Shown here: one piece after another, positions 26,487 through 34,894 of the stretch
How the letters are laid out: the number at the start of each line of letters is the position of its first letter
Numbering within the stretch: position 1 is the stretch's first letter
Source of the DNA: Actinomadura physcomitrii
GTDB lineage: Bacteria; Actinomycetota; Actinomycetes; Streptosporangiales; Streptosporangiaceae
Length of the DNA stretch: 64,000 nt
Assembly: GCF_008923205.2 (NCBI RefSeq)
Contig: NZ_WBMS02000010.1
Coordinates: forward strand, 184,902 to 248,901
Direction: 5' to 3'
Program-made: the position numbers and the translations under genes
Notes under the pieces: model-generated
What the model saw: the letters and a program-made list of their open reading frames with translations, nothing else
Database searches by the model: none
What the model was told of the DNA's origin: nothing

Positions 26487-27532
26487 GCGTCCGCCTTCAG
26501 CAGCCGGGACGGGTTGACCGAGCTGGTCTCGTGCACCTGCTCGTCGCTCAGCCCGAACGCGCGCATGTGCGCGCGGAGCAGGCGGAGCGCCTCGACGGTG
26601 TTGGGGAACAGCGGTTCGCCCGCGTCGCTGGACAGCGTCACGTACCGGGTGCCGAGCGCCTGGATCGCCGCGCACATCCGGGCCGGGTCGACGCCGAGCA
26701 GCGGGGAGATCTCGTCGTAGGTGAAGTTCATGGTGATCCCGGCGGACGTCAGCTCGCGCATCTGGTCCAGGGACAGGTCGATGAACGGGCTGAACGGGTG
26801 GTCGATGACGGCCTTGGTGATGCCGAGGTCGCGGACCGCGTCCGCCATCGCGTAGATCTCCTCGTGCGTGGCGTGCGCGAACGAGACCATCACGTCGTGG
26901 TCGGCGGCGATGCGGAAGACCTCCTTGTACTCGCGTTTCAGCGCGCCGTGCTCGTCGAGCGTGTACGCGCCGGCGCGCAGGGCGTCCGGCCAGGGCAGCG
27001 GGTCGCTCCACTCGCGGGAGTCCTCGCCCCACCAGACGGGCAGCCCGCCGACCTTGTGCAGCGTGTTGGCGCTGCGGAACACCGGCATCCAGATCGCGGA
27101 GGCGCCGTCCTCGACCGCGCGGCGCGCGGCCTCGGGCAGCGGCATGCCGCGGGTGTCGGTGGCGATCCATCCCGACCACAGCCGCACCGGCTCGATGCCG
27201 TGCTCCCCGCACCACTTCCCGAGGTCGGCCTCGACCTCGCGGACGACGGCCGCCGGGCCGGGCGCGTCCGGCCGGTTCATGCCGACGACGCTCTTGAACA
27301 GCAGCCCCTTCATCCCGCTCGCCGACGCGAGCTTGGCGATGGCGAGGGCGTCCTGCTGCCCCTCGTGGGCGTGGCAGTGGATGTCGACCGCTGCCTCGAC
27401 GCCGAACACCGCCGGCGGGACGAGCGCCTGCCCGCGGTGGCCCATCCGGGCGCGGTAGGAGGACAGGAAGCGGTCGTGCGGGGCGCCGTCCGGGCGGCGC
27501 AGGCGCGCCTCGGCGAGCAGTTCGTCGTCCAA
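26483..27532 (-). CDS. DUF6282-type amidohydrolase-superfamily protein
   Basis: A 349-residue metal-dependent hydrolase-like TIM barrel. The first metal motif HCHAH lies in AAVDIHCHAHEGQQDA near 50. Later histidines are in VSFAHATHEE and VIDHPFSPF, and a C-terminal aspartate is in LSSDAGEP. These match the amidohydrolase layout, though no known catalytic specificity can be assigned. A TTG at 27532 is taken as start because a GGAGAGGAAGG site lies 9 bases upstream. It sits between the P450 and the aldehyde dehydrogenase with overlaps of a few bases, so it is almost certainly part of the same pathway, perhaps opening a lactone or amide or acting as an isomerase. Confidence 0.75.
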   Translation of the reverse strand: MDDELLAEARLRRPDGAPHDRFLSSYRARMGHRGQALVPPAVFGVEAAVDIHCHAHEGQQDALAIAKLASASGMKGLLFKSVVGMNRPDAPGPAAVVREVEADLGKWCGEHGIEPVRLWSGWIATDTRGMPLPEAARRAVEDGASAIWMPVFRSANTLHKVGGLPVWWGEDSREWSDPLPWPDALRAGAYTLDEHGALKREYKEVFRIAADHDVMVSFAHATHEEIYAMADAVRDLGITKAVIDHPFSPFIDLSLDQMRELTSAGITMNFTYDEISPLLGVDPARMCAAIQALGTRYVTLSSDAGEPLFPNTVEALRLLRAHMRAFGLSDEQVHETSSVNPSRLLKADA

Positions 27533-27537
27533 CGCGG

Positions 27538-28887
27538 TCAGCCTTCCTCTCCGGCGGTTCGCGGGTTCTCGAAGTAGGCGGCGGCGAGCCGCTGCCGCCG
27601 CGCGTCCAGCACCATGTACGTGCCGCAGACCAGCTGGACGAGGCTGCGCCACACGTCCTCCCACCCGTCGCGCAGCCGCAGCAGGACGAGCCGTCCACCG
27701 GCGCGGCGGGCCGGGGCGCCGCGCGGCGCGAGCAGGCACGGCCCCCGGTTCGGGAGGGAGCGGGTGTGCGCGGCGGACGACGCGAGGGCGAAGCGGCGCA
27801 GCGTCTCCCGCGTCACGGCCCGCATCGCGACGGGCGCGACGCCCCGCGCCGGGCACGGCCGGTTCGCGGTGACGCCGAACGGGATGTGGTTGGCGTCCCG
27901 CACCGCGATGCGCTCCCAGCGGCCGGGGTCGAACCGGTCGGGGTCGTCGAAGCCGGTGGCGTGGAACTCGGGGTAGTTGAAGCACAGCACGGACCCGGCG
28001 GGCAGCGTGGTCCGCTCATCGACGGCGATGTCCGCCGAGGTGATGCGGTGCGCGATGCCGAACAGCGGGTAGCGGCGCATGCTCTCCTCGATGACGCGGT
28101 CGAGGTAGGCGTCGTCGGCGGGGTCGCCGGCGAGGCGGCGCTGCACGTCCGGGTGCTGCGCGATCGCCATCAGCAGGTGCGCCATCGCCTCCGACATCTG
28201 CACCACGGCCGTGTTGAAGAACGTCCCCTGCAGGTAGAAGGCCTGCTCCTGCTTGGTCAGCGATTCGGGCAGGGGGTGGCGGACGTCGCCGAGCCGGTCC
28301 AGCAGGTAGCCGGTGAGCCGGTCCCGCCGGTCCATGTGCCGCAGCCCGCAGCACTTCAGCGCGGTGATGACGTCGTCGGCGTTCGCGACGATCAGGTCGC
28401 GGGCGTGCCGGGGGCACGGTTCGCCGAACACCAGCTCGTAGGAGAACTCCGCCCAGACCGGCATCATCAGGTCGCGCAGGCGGGCGAGCCCCGGTCCGTG
28501 CTCGTTCAGCACGCGCGAGGCGCAGCGTTCCGCGAGCGCCGCCGCCTCGCCCTTCGGCCGCGCCAGGATCCGGCGGGTCGCGCGGGCGACCTCCTCGTAG
28601 CGGTCCCCCGGCTCCAGGTGCTCCTGGTGGACGTGCGGCCCCGGCGCCAGCCAGTACCAGAACAGGTCGGACAGCGGCGCCCCCGCGCTGCGGCCGTCCG
28701 CCGCCGGATGGGAGTAGACCTCGCGGAACCGGTCGGCGCCGACCAGGTCGCCGGGGATCGGGACGCCCTCCTCCCCGTTGACCCGCGCGAAGATCGCCAC
28801 GCGCAGCGCGACCACCGCCCGCGGCAGCCAGGACGGCAGGCTCGCGAGCACCGCCGCGACCGCCACCGTGACGGCCGCGATCAGCAC
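27538..28887 (-). CDS. Membrane-anchored cytochrome P450 with atypical heme loop
   Basis: A 449-residue P450. The N-terminus is a hydrophobic anchor (LIAAVTVAVAAVLASL), which is rare among bacterial P450s. The K-helix ExxR is intact (VIEESMRRYPLF) and the cysteine loop is PFGVTANRPCPARG. Two conserved features are altered. The residue four before the cysteine is not glycine and the phenylalanine sits eight, not seven, before it. The I-helix has TFFNTAVVQMSE in place of the usual A/G-G-x-D/E-T. Loss of the acid-threonine pair suggests chemistry other than ordinary oxygen activation. The GTG start at 28887 has AGGAGG close by and overlaps the oxidase gene by 7 bp. A 60-residue C-terminal extension follows the heme domain. 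Confidence 0.82.
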   Translation of the reverse strand: MLIAAVTVAVAAVLASLPSWLPRAVVALRVAIFARVNGEEGVPIPGDLVGADRFREVYSHPAADGRSAGAPLSDLFWYWLAPGPHVHQEHLEPGDRYEEVARATRRILARPKGEAAALAERCASRVLNEHGPGLARLRDLMMPVWAEFSYELVFGEPCPRHARDLIVANADDVITALKCCGLRHMDRRDRLTGYLLDRLGDVRHPLPESLTKQEQAFYLQGTFFNTAVVQMSEAMAHLLMAIAQHPDVQRRLAGDPADDAYLDRVIEESMRRYPLFGIAHRITSADIAVDERTTLPAGSVLCFNYPEFHATGFDDPDRFDPGRWERIAVRDANHIPFGVTANRPCPARGVAPVAMRAVTRETLRRFALASSAAHTRSLPNRGPCLLAPRGAPARRAGGRLVLLRLRDGWEDVWRSLVQLVCGTYMVLDARRQRLAAAYFENPRTAGEEG

Positions 28888-29960
28888 GGCCCCTCCTGGA
28901 CGAGCCCGCGCCCCGCCTCCCCCGGCGTCGCGCAGCCGCACAGGGTGAGGGCGTTATCCAGCTCCCGCCGCAGCAGCCCGAGGACGTCCGCCACCCCGTC
29001 CTCGCCGGCGGCGGCGAGGCCCCACAGCGCCGGGCGCCCGATCGCGACGGCGTCCGCGCCGAGCGCGAGCGCCTTGACCACGTCGGTGCCGCGCCGCACG
29101 CCCCCGTCGAGCAGCACCGGCACCCGTCCCGCGACCGCGTCCGCGACCAGCGGCAGGCGGGTGATCGACGCGGGCGCCGTGTCCAGCTGCCGGCCGCCGT
29201 GGTTGGACACGATGACCGCGTCGGCGCCCCGCTCGACCGCGAGCCGCGCGTCGTCCGGGTGCAGCACGCCCTTGACGATGATCGGCAGGTCCGTGATGCC
29301 GCGCAGCCGGTCGAGGTCGTCCCAGCTCAGCTCGGGCGTCAGCACCACCTGCCGGACGTGCCCGGTCCGCGCCGGGTCGCCGGGCTCGCGGAGGTTCTCG
29401 CAGCGCACCCCGGGCGGCAGGTCGTGGAAGCCGTTGCGGTCGCCGCGCTCGTTGCGGCCGAGCGCGGGCGAGTCGGCGGTCACGACGAGCGCGCGGCACC
29501 CCGCCGACTCCGCCCGCCGCACGACCGCCTCCATGAACGCGGTGTCGGGCTGCGGGTACAGCTGGAACCACAGCACCGGGTCGGGCGCCGCCTTGCGCGC
29601 CTCCGCCGCGACCTCCTCGATCGCGACGGTCGACAGCATCGCCGCGATCATGATGACGCCGGCCTTCGCGGCGGCCCGCGCCGTCGCCCGCTCGCCGTCC
29701 GGGTGCGCGAGCCGGTGGAAGGCGGTGGGCGCGAGCAGCACCGGCATCGACGCCTCGCCGCCCAGCAGCGCGACGCCCAGCCGCGGCGGCCCCGCGCCGC
29801 GCAGCACCCGCGGGACCAGGGCGAGGCGGGCGAACGCCGCCTCGTTGGCGCGGACGGTCACCTCGTCCTGCGCGCCGGACGCGAAGTAGTCGTAGTGGAC
29901 CGGGTCGAGACGCTCGCGCGCGAGGTCCTCGAACTCGCGGACGTTGACCGGGGCGCCCAT
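28881..29960 (-). CDS. FMN-dependent alpha-hydroxyacid oxidase/dehydrogenase (LldD/MftD-like)
   Basis: A 359-residue FMN TIM barrel oxidising an alpha-hydroxy acid or a similar alcohol. Diagnostic blocks are YDYFASGAQDE at the N-terminus, LLAPTAFHRLAHPDGE, the catalytic HGGRQLD near 250 (SNHGGRQLDTAPA), and DGGVRRGTDVVKALALGADAV. It is the second gene of the operon and starts one base after the stop of the flavin monooxygenase gene. The same family includes the mycofactocin maturase-associated MftD, but no mycofactocin genes are in the window, so that link is only circumstantial. Confidence 0.9.
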   Translation of the reverse strand: MGAPVNVREFEDLARERLDPVHYDYFASGAQDEVTVRANEAAFARLALVPRVLRGAGPPRLGVALLGGEASMPVLLAPTAFHRLAHPDGERATARAAAKAGVIMIAAMLSTVAIEEVAAEARKAAPDPVLWFQLYPQPDTAFMEAVVRRAESAGCRALVVTADSPALGRNERGDRNGFHDLPPGVRCENLREPGDPARTGHVRQVVLTPELSWDDLDRLRGITDLPIIVKGVLHPDDARLAVERGADAVIVSNHGGRQLDTAPASITRLPLVADAVAGRVPVLLDGGVRRGTDVVKALALGADAVAIGRPALWGLAAAGEDGVADVLGLLRRELDNALTLCGCATPGEAGRGLVQEGPC

Positions 29961-29961
29961 G

Positions 29962-31512
29962 TCAGGACGCCACCGGGGCGAGAGCGGACGCGGCGAACGC
30001 GCGCAGCGGTTCGCGGAACTCCTCCTCGCCGGACCAGTCGTTGCAGATGTCCTCCGGCAGCAGCAGCCGCCCGGCGAGCTCCCCGTCCCGGTAGTACCGG
30101 ACCACCGGGTGCAGGTAGCGGTCCTCCTTGGCCGGGTCGGCCTCCCAGGCGCGCCCCGCCTCGATGTCGAACGGGTCGATGTCGGCGTGCCCGGCGCCGT
30201 ACTCCAGGCTGACGGTGAACCAGTCCCGCTCGTCCTCGCCCGCCATGTGCTCGGGGACGTGGTCGAGCGGGATCTCCTCCAGGTAGCGGGCGCCCCCGCC
30301 GCCCACCGCGATCACGTCGCAGAGGAAGCCGTACTGCTGCCACAGGGCCGAGGTCCGGTTGATCCGCTCCAGCACGGCGTCGGCGATGGCGCCGGGCTCG
30401 GCGGGGACCGCGCGTTCGGGCCAGTCCACCCCCTCGTACCGCTGCTCCAGCATGCGGTGCAGCGCGCGGACGCCGTACCGGAACCCGTGCAGGAAGGCGC
30501 TGGTGAACTTCTTGAAGTCGCGCGACTGCGTGATCGTCCCGGCGAAGAACAGGTCCGGGACGTTCACCGACTCCCACCGGGTGGTGAGCGCGGGGAACCG
30601 GTCGTCGATGACCAGGTTGGGGCGGCACGTCTCGTCGAAGACGGACGCGTCCATCCGGAAGCCGGTGCAGTTGATCACCCGGTCGTACTCCAGCGTGACG
30701 ACCTTGTCCCGCCGCGCGTAGGCGATGCGGGCGCGGTAGGCGCCGCCGGCGCGGTCGATGCGCTCGACGCGGCCGTCCAGGACCATGTTCTGCGTCTTCA
30801 GCTGGTAGGTGTCCAGGAAGTTGTTGTTCACCGCGCGCAGGTGGCCGATGAAGTGCGTCCGCCACGCGAACTTGATGTCGCTCGGGCCGATAACGTGGAT
30901 GACGGCGGCCCGCTCGGTCAGCGCGTCCGCGGTCTCGAACGCCGAGTTGCCCTTGCCGAGGATGAGGACGCGCTGGTCGGTGAAGTCGTCGGGGTCGACC
31001 GAGACGTCGCTGTAGTGCTCGACGGTCTCGATCCCCGGGATCGCCGGGACGTTCTGCTTCCCGAACCCGGTCGCGACGATCACCCGCCTGGCCTCGTGGA
31101 CCTCGCCGCGCTGGTCGGTGACCCTGAAGTGCCCGTCCTTGGCGATGTTGACGGCCCGGGTGTCGCAGCGCACGTCCAGCTTCAGCGTCGAGGCGTAGTC
31201 GGCCAGGTAGCGGACGTAGTCGTCGGCGTGCGGGAAGTAGGCGTCGGTGTACTTGCTCAGCAGCAGGTCCGGGACGTCGCTGAGCATCGAGTTCCAGTCC
31301 ATCCGCAGGTTCAGCTCGGGGTCGGTCCACCCGGTGTGCGGCTTGTTGATGGAGATCATCCGGCGGTGCCGGGGGAACGTGCGGTAGAAGGTCCCCGGGC
31401 CGGGCCCGGCCTCCAGGATGGCGTGGTCGCGGCCCGCGCGCCGCAGCAGATGCCCGAGCTGCAGGCCCGCCGGTCCCGCGCCGATAACGAGGTAGTCCCG
31501 GATTCCGTGCAC
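29962..31512 (-). CDS. NAD(P)-binding flavin monooxygenase-like oxidoreductase
   Basis: A 516-residue FAD/NAD(P)H enzyme of the flavin-containing monooxygenase superfamily. The FAD loop is LVIGAGPAGLQLG near residues 8-20 and the NADPH loop is VLILGKGNSAFETAD near 180-194. A VNCTG-like segment (RVINCTGFRMDASV) precedes the C-terminal domain, and IVATGFGKQ separates the halves. It begins at a GTG with GGAGGCGGC upstream and is the first gene of the operon, so its promoter lies in the palindrome-rich gap to the alcohol dehydrogenase gene. The likely reaction is hydroxylation or Baeyer-Villiger-type oxygenation; substrate unknown. Confidence 0.87.
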   Translation of the reverse strand: MHGIRDYLVIGAGPAGLQLGHLLRRAGRDHAILEAGPGPGTFYRTFPRHRRMISINKPHTGWTDPELNLRMDWNSMLSDVPDLLLSKYTDAYFPHADDYVRYLADYASTLKLDVRCDTRAVNIAKDGHFRVTDQRGEVHEARRVIVATGFGKQNVPAIPGIETVEHYSDVSVDPDDFTDQRVLILGKGNSAFETADALTERAAVIHVIGPSDIKFAWRTHFIGHLRAVNNNFLDTYQLKTQNMVLDGRVERIDRAGGAYRARIAYARRDKVVTLEYDRVINCTGFRMDASVFDETCRPNLVIDDRFPALTTRWESVNVPDLFFAGTITQSRDFKKFTSAFLHGFRYGVRALHRMLEQRYEGVDWPERAVPAEPGAIADAVLERINRTSALWQQYGFLCDVIAVGGGGARYLEEIPLDHVPEHMAGEDERDWFTVSLEYGAGHADIDPFDIEAGRAWEADPAKEDRYLHPVVRYYRDGELAGRLLLPEDICNDWSGEEEFREPLRAFAASALAPVAS

Positions 31513-31564
31513 CGTGCCGCCTCCGCCGACTCGACGATCGAACGCCGCAGACGGTAGGCCGGAG

Positions 31565-31584
31565 TTCTCAGAAGGTTCTGAGAA
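31565..31584. promoter_or_regulatory. 20-bp operator palindrome in the operon/adh divergent promoter
   Basis: TTCTCAGAA and TTCTGAGAA are exact reverse complements around a 2-base centre. The site lies 53 bases before the GTG of the monooxygenase operon and upstream of the adh promoter, a location suited to a dimeric regulator controlling both units. A hairpin with one mismatch (31589-31612) lies beside it. No regulator gene adjoins the region. Confidence 0.6.
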
Positions 31585-31630
31585 AGCGCCCGGACTCCCT
31601 GATCGGAGCCCGGCGCGGGGGAGAAACAAA

Positions 31631-31674
31631 ATCCGATTCGGATGTCGACAGGCAGGCCGCGAAACGTCTATTTT
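31631..31674 (+). promoter_or_regulatory. adh promoter with adjacent dyad
   Basis: TCGACA (31645-31650) and TATTTT (31669-31674) with an 18-base spacer form a good promoter. Directly upstream is ATCCG-ATT-CGGAT (31631-31643), a second dyad. Transcription would start near 31681, 30 bases before the adh GTG. Confidence 0.6.
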
Positions 31675-31710
31675 TGACGAATCTTCAGCCTGAACCAGCG
31701 AGGGGGCCCC

Positions 31711-32859
31711 GTGCAGACTCGAGCGGCGATCCTGTGGGACAAGAACACCGAATGGAGCGTCGAGGACATCGAACTCGACGACCCCAAGGCGGGCGAGGTC
31801 AAGGTCAAGCTCGCGGCGTCCGGCCTGTGCCACTCCGACGAGCACATGGTCACCGGCGACATGGTGATCGACAAGGAGATCGCCGACCTGATGGGCTGGA
31901 AGCAGTTCCCGGTCATCGGCGGGCACGAGGGCGCGGGCGAGGTCGTGGAGGTCGGCCCGGGCGTCACCTCGGTGAAGGAGGGCGACCACGTCGTCCTGTC
32001 GTTCATCCCCGCGTGCGGCCGCTGCCCCTCCTGTGCGCAGGGCCGCCAGCACATCTGCGACCTCGGCGCCTTCCTGCTGTCGGGCCGGCAGATCAGCGAC
32101 ATGACCTCGCGGCACCACGCCAAGAACGGCGAGGACCTCGGCACGATGTGCTGCACCGGCACGTTCGAGCCGTACACGGTGGTGAACGAGTCGTCCGTGA
32201 TCAAGATCGACGACTGGATCCCGCTGGACAAGGCCGCGCTGGTCGGCTGCGGCGTCACCACCGGCTGGGGCTCGGCGGTCAACGCCGCCGGCGTGCGGGC
32301 CGGCGACACCGTCGTGGTGATCGGGATCGGCGGCATCGGCATGAACGCGGTGCAGGGGGCGGCGATGGCCGGCGCCAGGCACGTCATCGCGGTCGACCCG
32401 GTGGAGTGGAAGCGGGAGAAGGCGACCAGCGTCTTCGGCGCCACGCACAGCGCCGCCTCCATCGAGGAGGCGCAGGCGATGGTGGCCGAGATGACCTGGG
32501 GCGCCAACGCCGACAAGGTCATCCTGACGGTGGGCACCGCCACCGGCGACCTCATCGGCCCGATGATGGGCATGGTCACCAAGGGCGGCCGCGGCGTCGT
32601 CACGGCCGTCGCGCCGGTCATGCAGGAGGACGTCAAGCTCAACCTGTTCGACCTGGCGATGCAGCGCAAGGAGCTGGTCGGCTGCATCTTCGGCAACGCC
32701 AACCCGCGCCGCGACGTCACCCGCCTCCTGCGCCTGTACGAGGAGGGCAAGCTCAAGCTGGACGAGCTGGTCACCACGACCTACACCCTGGACGAGGTCA
32801 ACCAGGGCTACCAGGACATGCGGGACGGCAAGAACATCCGCGGCCTGATCAAGTACTGA
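31711..32859 (+). CDS. NDMA-dependent (mycofactocin-type) zinc alcohol dehydrogenase
   Basis: A 382-residue MDR alcohol dehydrogenase. Catalytic zinc ligands are in GLCHSDEH and GGHEGAGEV. The structural zinc lobe is CGRCPSCAQGRQHIC near 102-116. The Rossmann loop is GIGGIGMNAVQGAA. The overall sequence matches the actinobacterial group whose NAD is tightly bound and which needs an external acceptor (NDMA in vitro, mycofactocin in vivo). It starts at a GTG after GAGGGGG. It is divergent from the FMO-LldD-P450-ALDH operon with a shared control region, so the two units probably feed one catabolic route. Confidence 0.9.
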   Translation: MQTRAAILWDKNTEWSVEDIELDDPKAGEVKVKLAASGLCHSDEHMVTGDMVIDKEIADLMGWKQFPVIGGHEGAGEVVEVGPGVTSVKEGDHVVLSFIPACGRCPSCAQGRQHICDLGAFLLSGRQISDMTSRHHAKNGEDLGTMCCTGTFEPYTVVNESSVIKIDDWIPLDKAALVGCGVTTGWGSAVNAAGVRAGDTVVVIGIGGIGMNAVQGAAMAGARHVIAVDPVEWKREKATSVFGATHSAASIEEAQAMVAEMTWGANADKVILTVGTATGDLIGPMMGMVTKGGRGVVTAVAPVMQEDVKLNLFDLAMQRKELVGCIFGNANPRRDVTRLLRLYEEGKLKLDELVTTTYTLDEVNQGYQDMRDGKNIRGLIKY

Positions 32860-32891
32860 CCGCCCGCCGCACGGCGCCCCGGAACGGGAGA

Positions 32892-32928
32892 GGCCGCCGC
32901 GGGGACGCGCACCGTCCCCGCGGCGGCC
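32892..32928 (+). terminator. Terminator hairpin after adh
   Basis: A perfect 16-bp stem (GGCCGCCGCGGGGACG and its complement) with a 5-base loop (cgcac), followed by TTCTC. It lies 32 bases after the adh stop. Confidence 0.8.
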
Positions 32929-33063
32929 TTCTCACGCGCCGGCGGTGCATCTCCGGCTGAACCGGCGAAGGCCGCGAACCGTACAACCCGGTGTGCCCAC
33001 CGCGCGATCGTTCCCGGGGCGGGAGAGGCACGGCGGTCACGGGCCAGGCTGGGGAGAACCGAC

Positions 33064-34863
33064 ATGCCGGTGTTTCATGCGTTCCGTTCGGCGAGCGGGC
33101 GGCGCGACGGCGAGGACGCGCGGGAGGGCGGCGCCGCGCCGGACGCGGGAGGTGCGCCCGACGCGGACGGCGCGCCGGACGCGGGAGGTGCATCGGATGC
33201 AGGCGGCGCGCCGCCGACGGGGCGGGTGCGGCGCGCCGCGGGATGGGCGACGACGGCGCTGGCGTTCCTGCTCGTGCTGTTCGCCCTGAACGCGCCGGAC
33301 CGGATCGGCCGGCTGTCGGCCGGCCAGTTCGTCCGGATCCCGGTGGAGGCGCTGGTCGTCGCGGCGCTCGTGCTGGTGCTGCCCGAGCGGGCGCGGCGCT
33401 GGACCGCGGCTTCGGCCGGGGCGGTCCTCGGGGTGCTGCTCGTCTTCAAGTGCCTGGACATGGGCTTCGACTCGGTGCTGGTGCGCCCGTTCAACCCGGT
33501 GTTCGACGCCAGCTTCCTGCGGCCCGGGTTCGAGTTCATCGACACCTCGGTGGGCCGGCCGGCCGCGATCGGCCTCGCCGCGCTCATCGTGCTGCTGGTC
33601 ATCGCCGTGCCGGTGCTGACGGCGCTGGCGGTGCTGCGGCTGTCGCGGCTCGCCGCCCGGCACCGGACGTGGACGGGCCGGGGCGTCGCGGTGCTCGGGA
33701 CGGCCTGGGTCGCGTCCGCCGCGCTCGGCGCGCAGGCCGTGCCCGGCGTGCCGCTGGCGTCGGGCGGTACCGCCGAGCTCGCCTACGACCACGCCCGGCA
33801 GGTCCGGACGAGCCTGAAGGACCGCGGGGTGTTCGCCAAGCAGGCCGCCGTGGACGCGTTCCGGAACACGCCGCCGAGCCAGATGCTCACCGGGCTGCGC
33901 GGCAAGGACGTCGTCCTGGCGTTCATCGAGAGCTACGGGCGCTCGGCGGTGGAGCACCCCGAGTACGCGTCACAGGTGGACGCGGTGCTGGACGCGGGCA
34001 CCCGGCAGCTGAAGGCGGCCGGGTTCGGCGCCCGCAGCGGCTACCTCACCTCCTCCACGGCGGGCGGCGGCAGCTGGCTCGCGCACTCGACGCTGCTGTC
34101 CGGGCTGTGGATCGACAACCAGCAGCGGTACCGGACGCTGACGTCCAGCAGCCGGTTCACCCTCACCCGCGCGTTCGGCGAGGCGGGCTGGCGGACGCTC
34201 ACCGTCCAGCCGGCGATCACGCGGGCGTGGCCGGAGGCGTCGTTCTACGGCTACGACAAGGTCTACGACGACCGCAACCTCGGCTACAAGGGGCCCCGGT
34301 TCAGCTACGCGACCATGCCCGACCAGTACACGCTGAACACGCTGCAGCGCGACGAGCTCGCCGCGTCCGGGCGCAAGCCGGTGATGGCGGAGCTGGCGCT
34401 GGTGTCGAGCCACGCGCCGTGGGCGTCGATCCCGAGCCTGGTCGACTGGCGGACGGTCGGCGACGGGTCGGTGTTCGACGGGATGGGCAAGGGCGAGAAC
34501 GCGCCGTGGCCGTCGTCGGGCCGGATCCGCGGCGAGTACCGCAAGTCCATCGAGTACACGCTGAACACCCTGGTGTCCTACATGCTGACCTTCGGGACGA
34601 AGAACACCGTGCTGGTCTTCCTCGGCGACCACCAGCCCGCGCCGACGATCGCCGGGCAGAACGCGAGCCGGGACGTGCCGGTCACGATCGTCGCCCGCGA
34701 CCCGGCCGTGCTGGACCGGATCTCCGGCTGGGGCTGGCAGGACGGGCTGCGTCCGGCGCGCACCTCCCCGGTCTGGCCGATGAGCACGTTCCGCGACCGC
34801 TTCCTGACCGCGTTCGGCTCCACGCCGTCCGCCTCCTCGGCTCCGTCGGCGTCGCACAGGTGA
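33064..34863 (+). CDS. Sulfatase-fold membrane protein (LtaS/phosphoethanolamine transferase-like)
   Basis: A 599-residue protein. After an N-terminal Ala/Asp/Gly-rich repeat (about 24-50) come four or five membrane helices to about residue 220. An extracytoplasmic alkaline-phosphatase/sulfatase domain follows, with VVLAFIESYGRSAVEH (near 283), SSTAGGGSWLAHSTLLSG carrying the likely nucleophile region, and VFLGDHQPAP (near 520). The family transfers glycerol phosphate or phosphoethanolamine to envelope polymers, or cleaves sulfate esters; this member is not specific enough to say. The start follows GGAGAACCGAC. A GT39-like gene follows 31 bases later, so an envelope role is plausible. Confidence 0.78.
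   Translation: MPVFHAFRSASGRRDGEDAREGGAAPDAGGAPDADGAPDAGGASDAGGAPPTGRVRRAAGWATTALAFLLVLFALNAPDRIGRLSAGQFVRIPVEALVVAALVLVLPERARRWTAASAGAVLGVLLVFKCLDMGFDSVLVRPFNPVFDASFLRPGFEFIDTSVGRPAAIGLAALIVLLVIAVPVLTALAVLRLSRLAARHRTWTGRGVAVLGTAWVASAALGAQAVPGVPLASGGTAELAYDHARQVRTSLKDRGVFAKQAAVDAFRNTPPSQMLTGLRGKDVVLAFIESYGRSAVEHPEYASQVDAVLDAGTRQLKAAGFGARSGYLTSSTAGGGSWLAHSTLLSGLWIDNQQRYRTLTSSSRFTLTRAFGEAGWRTLTVQPAITRAWPEASFYGYDKVYDDRNLGYKGPRFSYATMPDQYTLNTLQRDELAASGRKPVMAELALVSSHAPWASIPSLVDWRTVGDGSVFDGMGKGENAPWPSSGRIRGEYRKSIEYTLNTLVSYMLTFGTKNTVLVFLGDHQPAPTIAGQNASRDVPVTIVARDPAVLDRISGWGWQDGLRPARTSPVWPMSTFRDRFLTAFGSTPSASSAPSASHR
33134..33216 (+). repeat. In-frame 18-bp tandem repeats (PDAGGA units)
   Basis: Four degenerate copies of an 18-base unit encode PDAGGA, PDADGA, PDAGGA and SDAGGA in the cytoplasmic N-terminus of the sulfatase-like protein. 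A 20-base block at 33136-33155 recurs exactly at 33172-33191. Such arrays change length by slippage. Confidence 0.75.
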
Positions 34864-34894
34864 CCTCCGGCCCCGATGGTGGGAGGTTGGGGGG

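Noticed and set aside
32945..33063. Short frames between adh and the sulfatase-like gene
   Set aside because: No ribosome site and no conserved features; the region holds the adh terminator and probable promoter.
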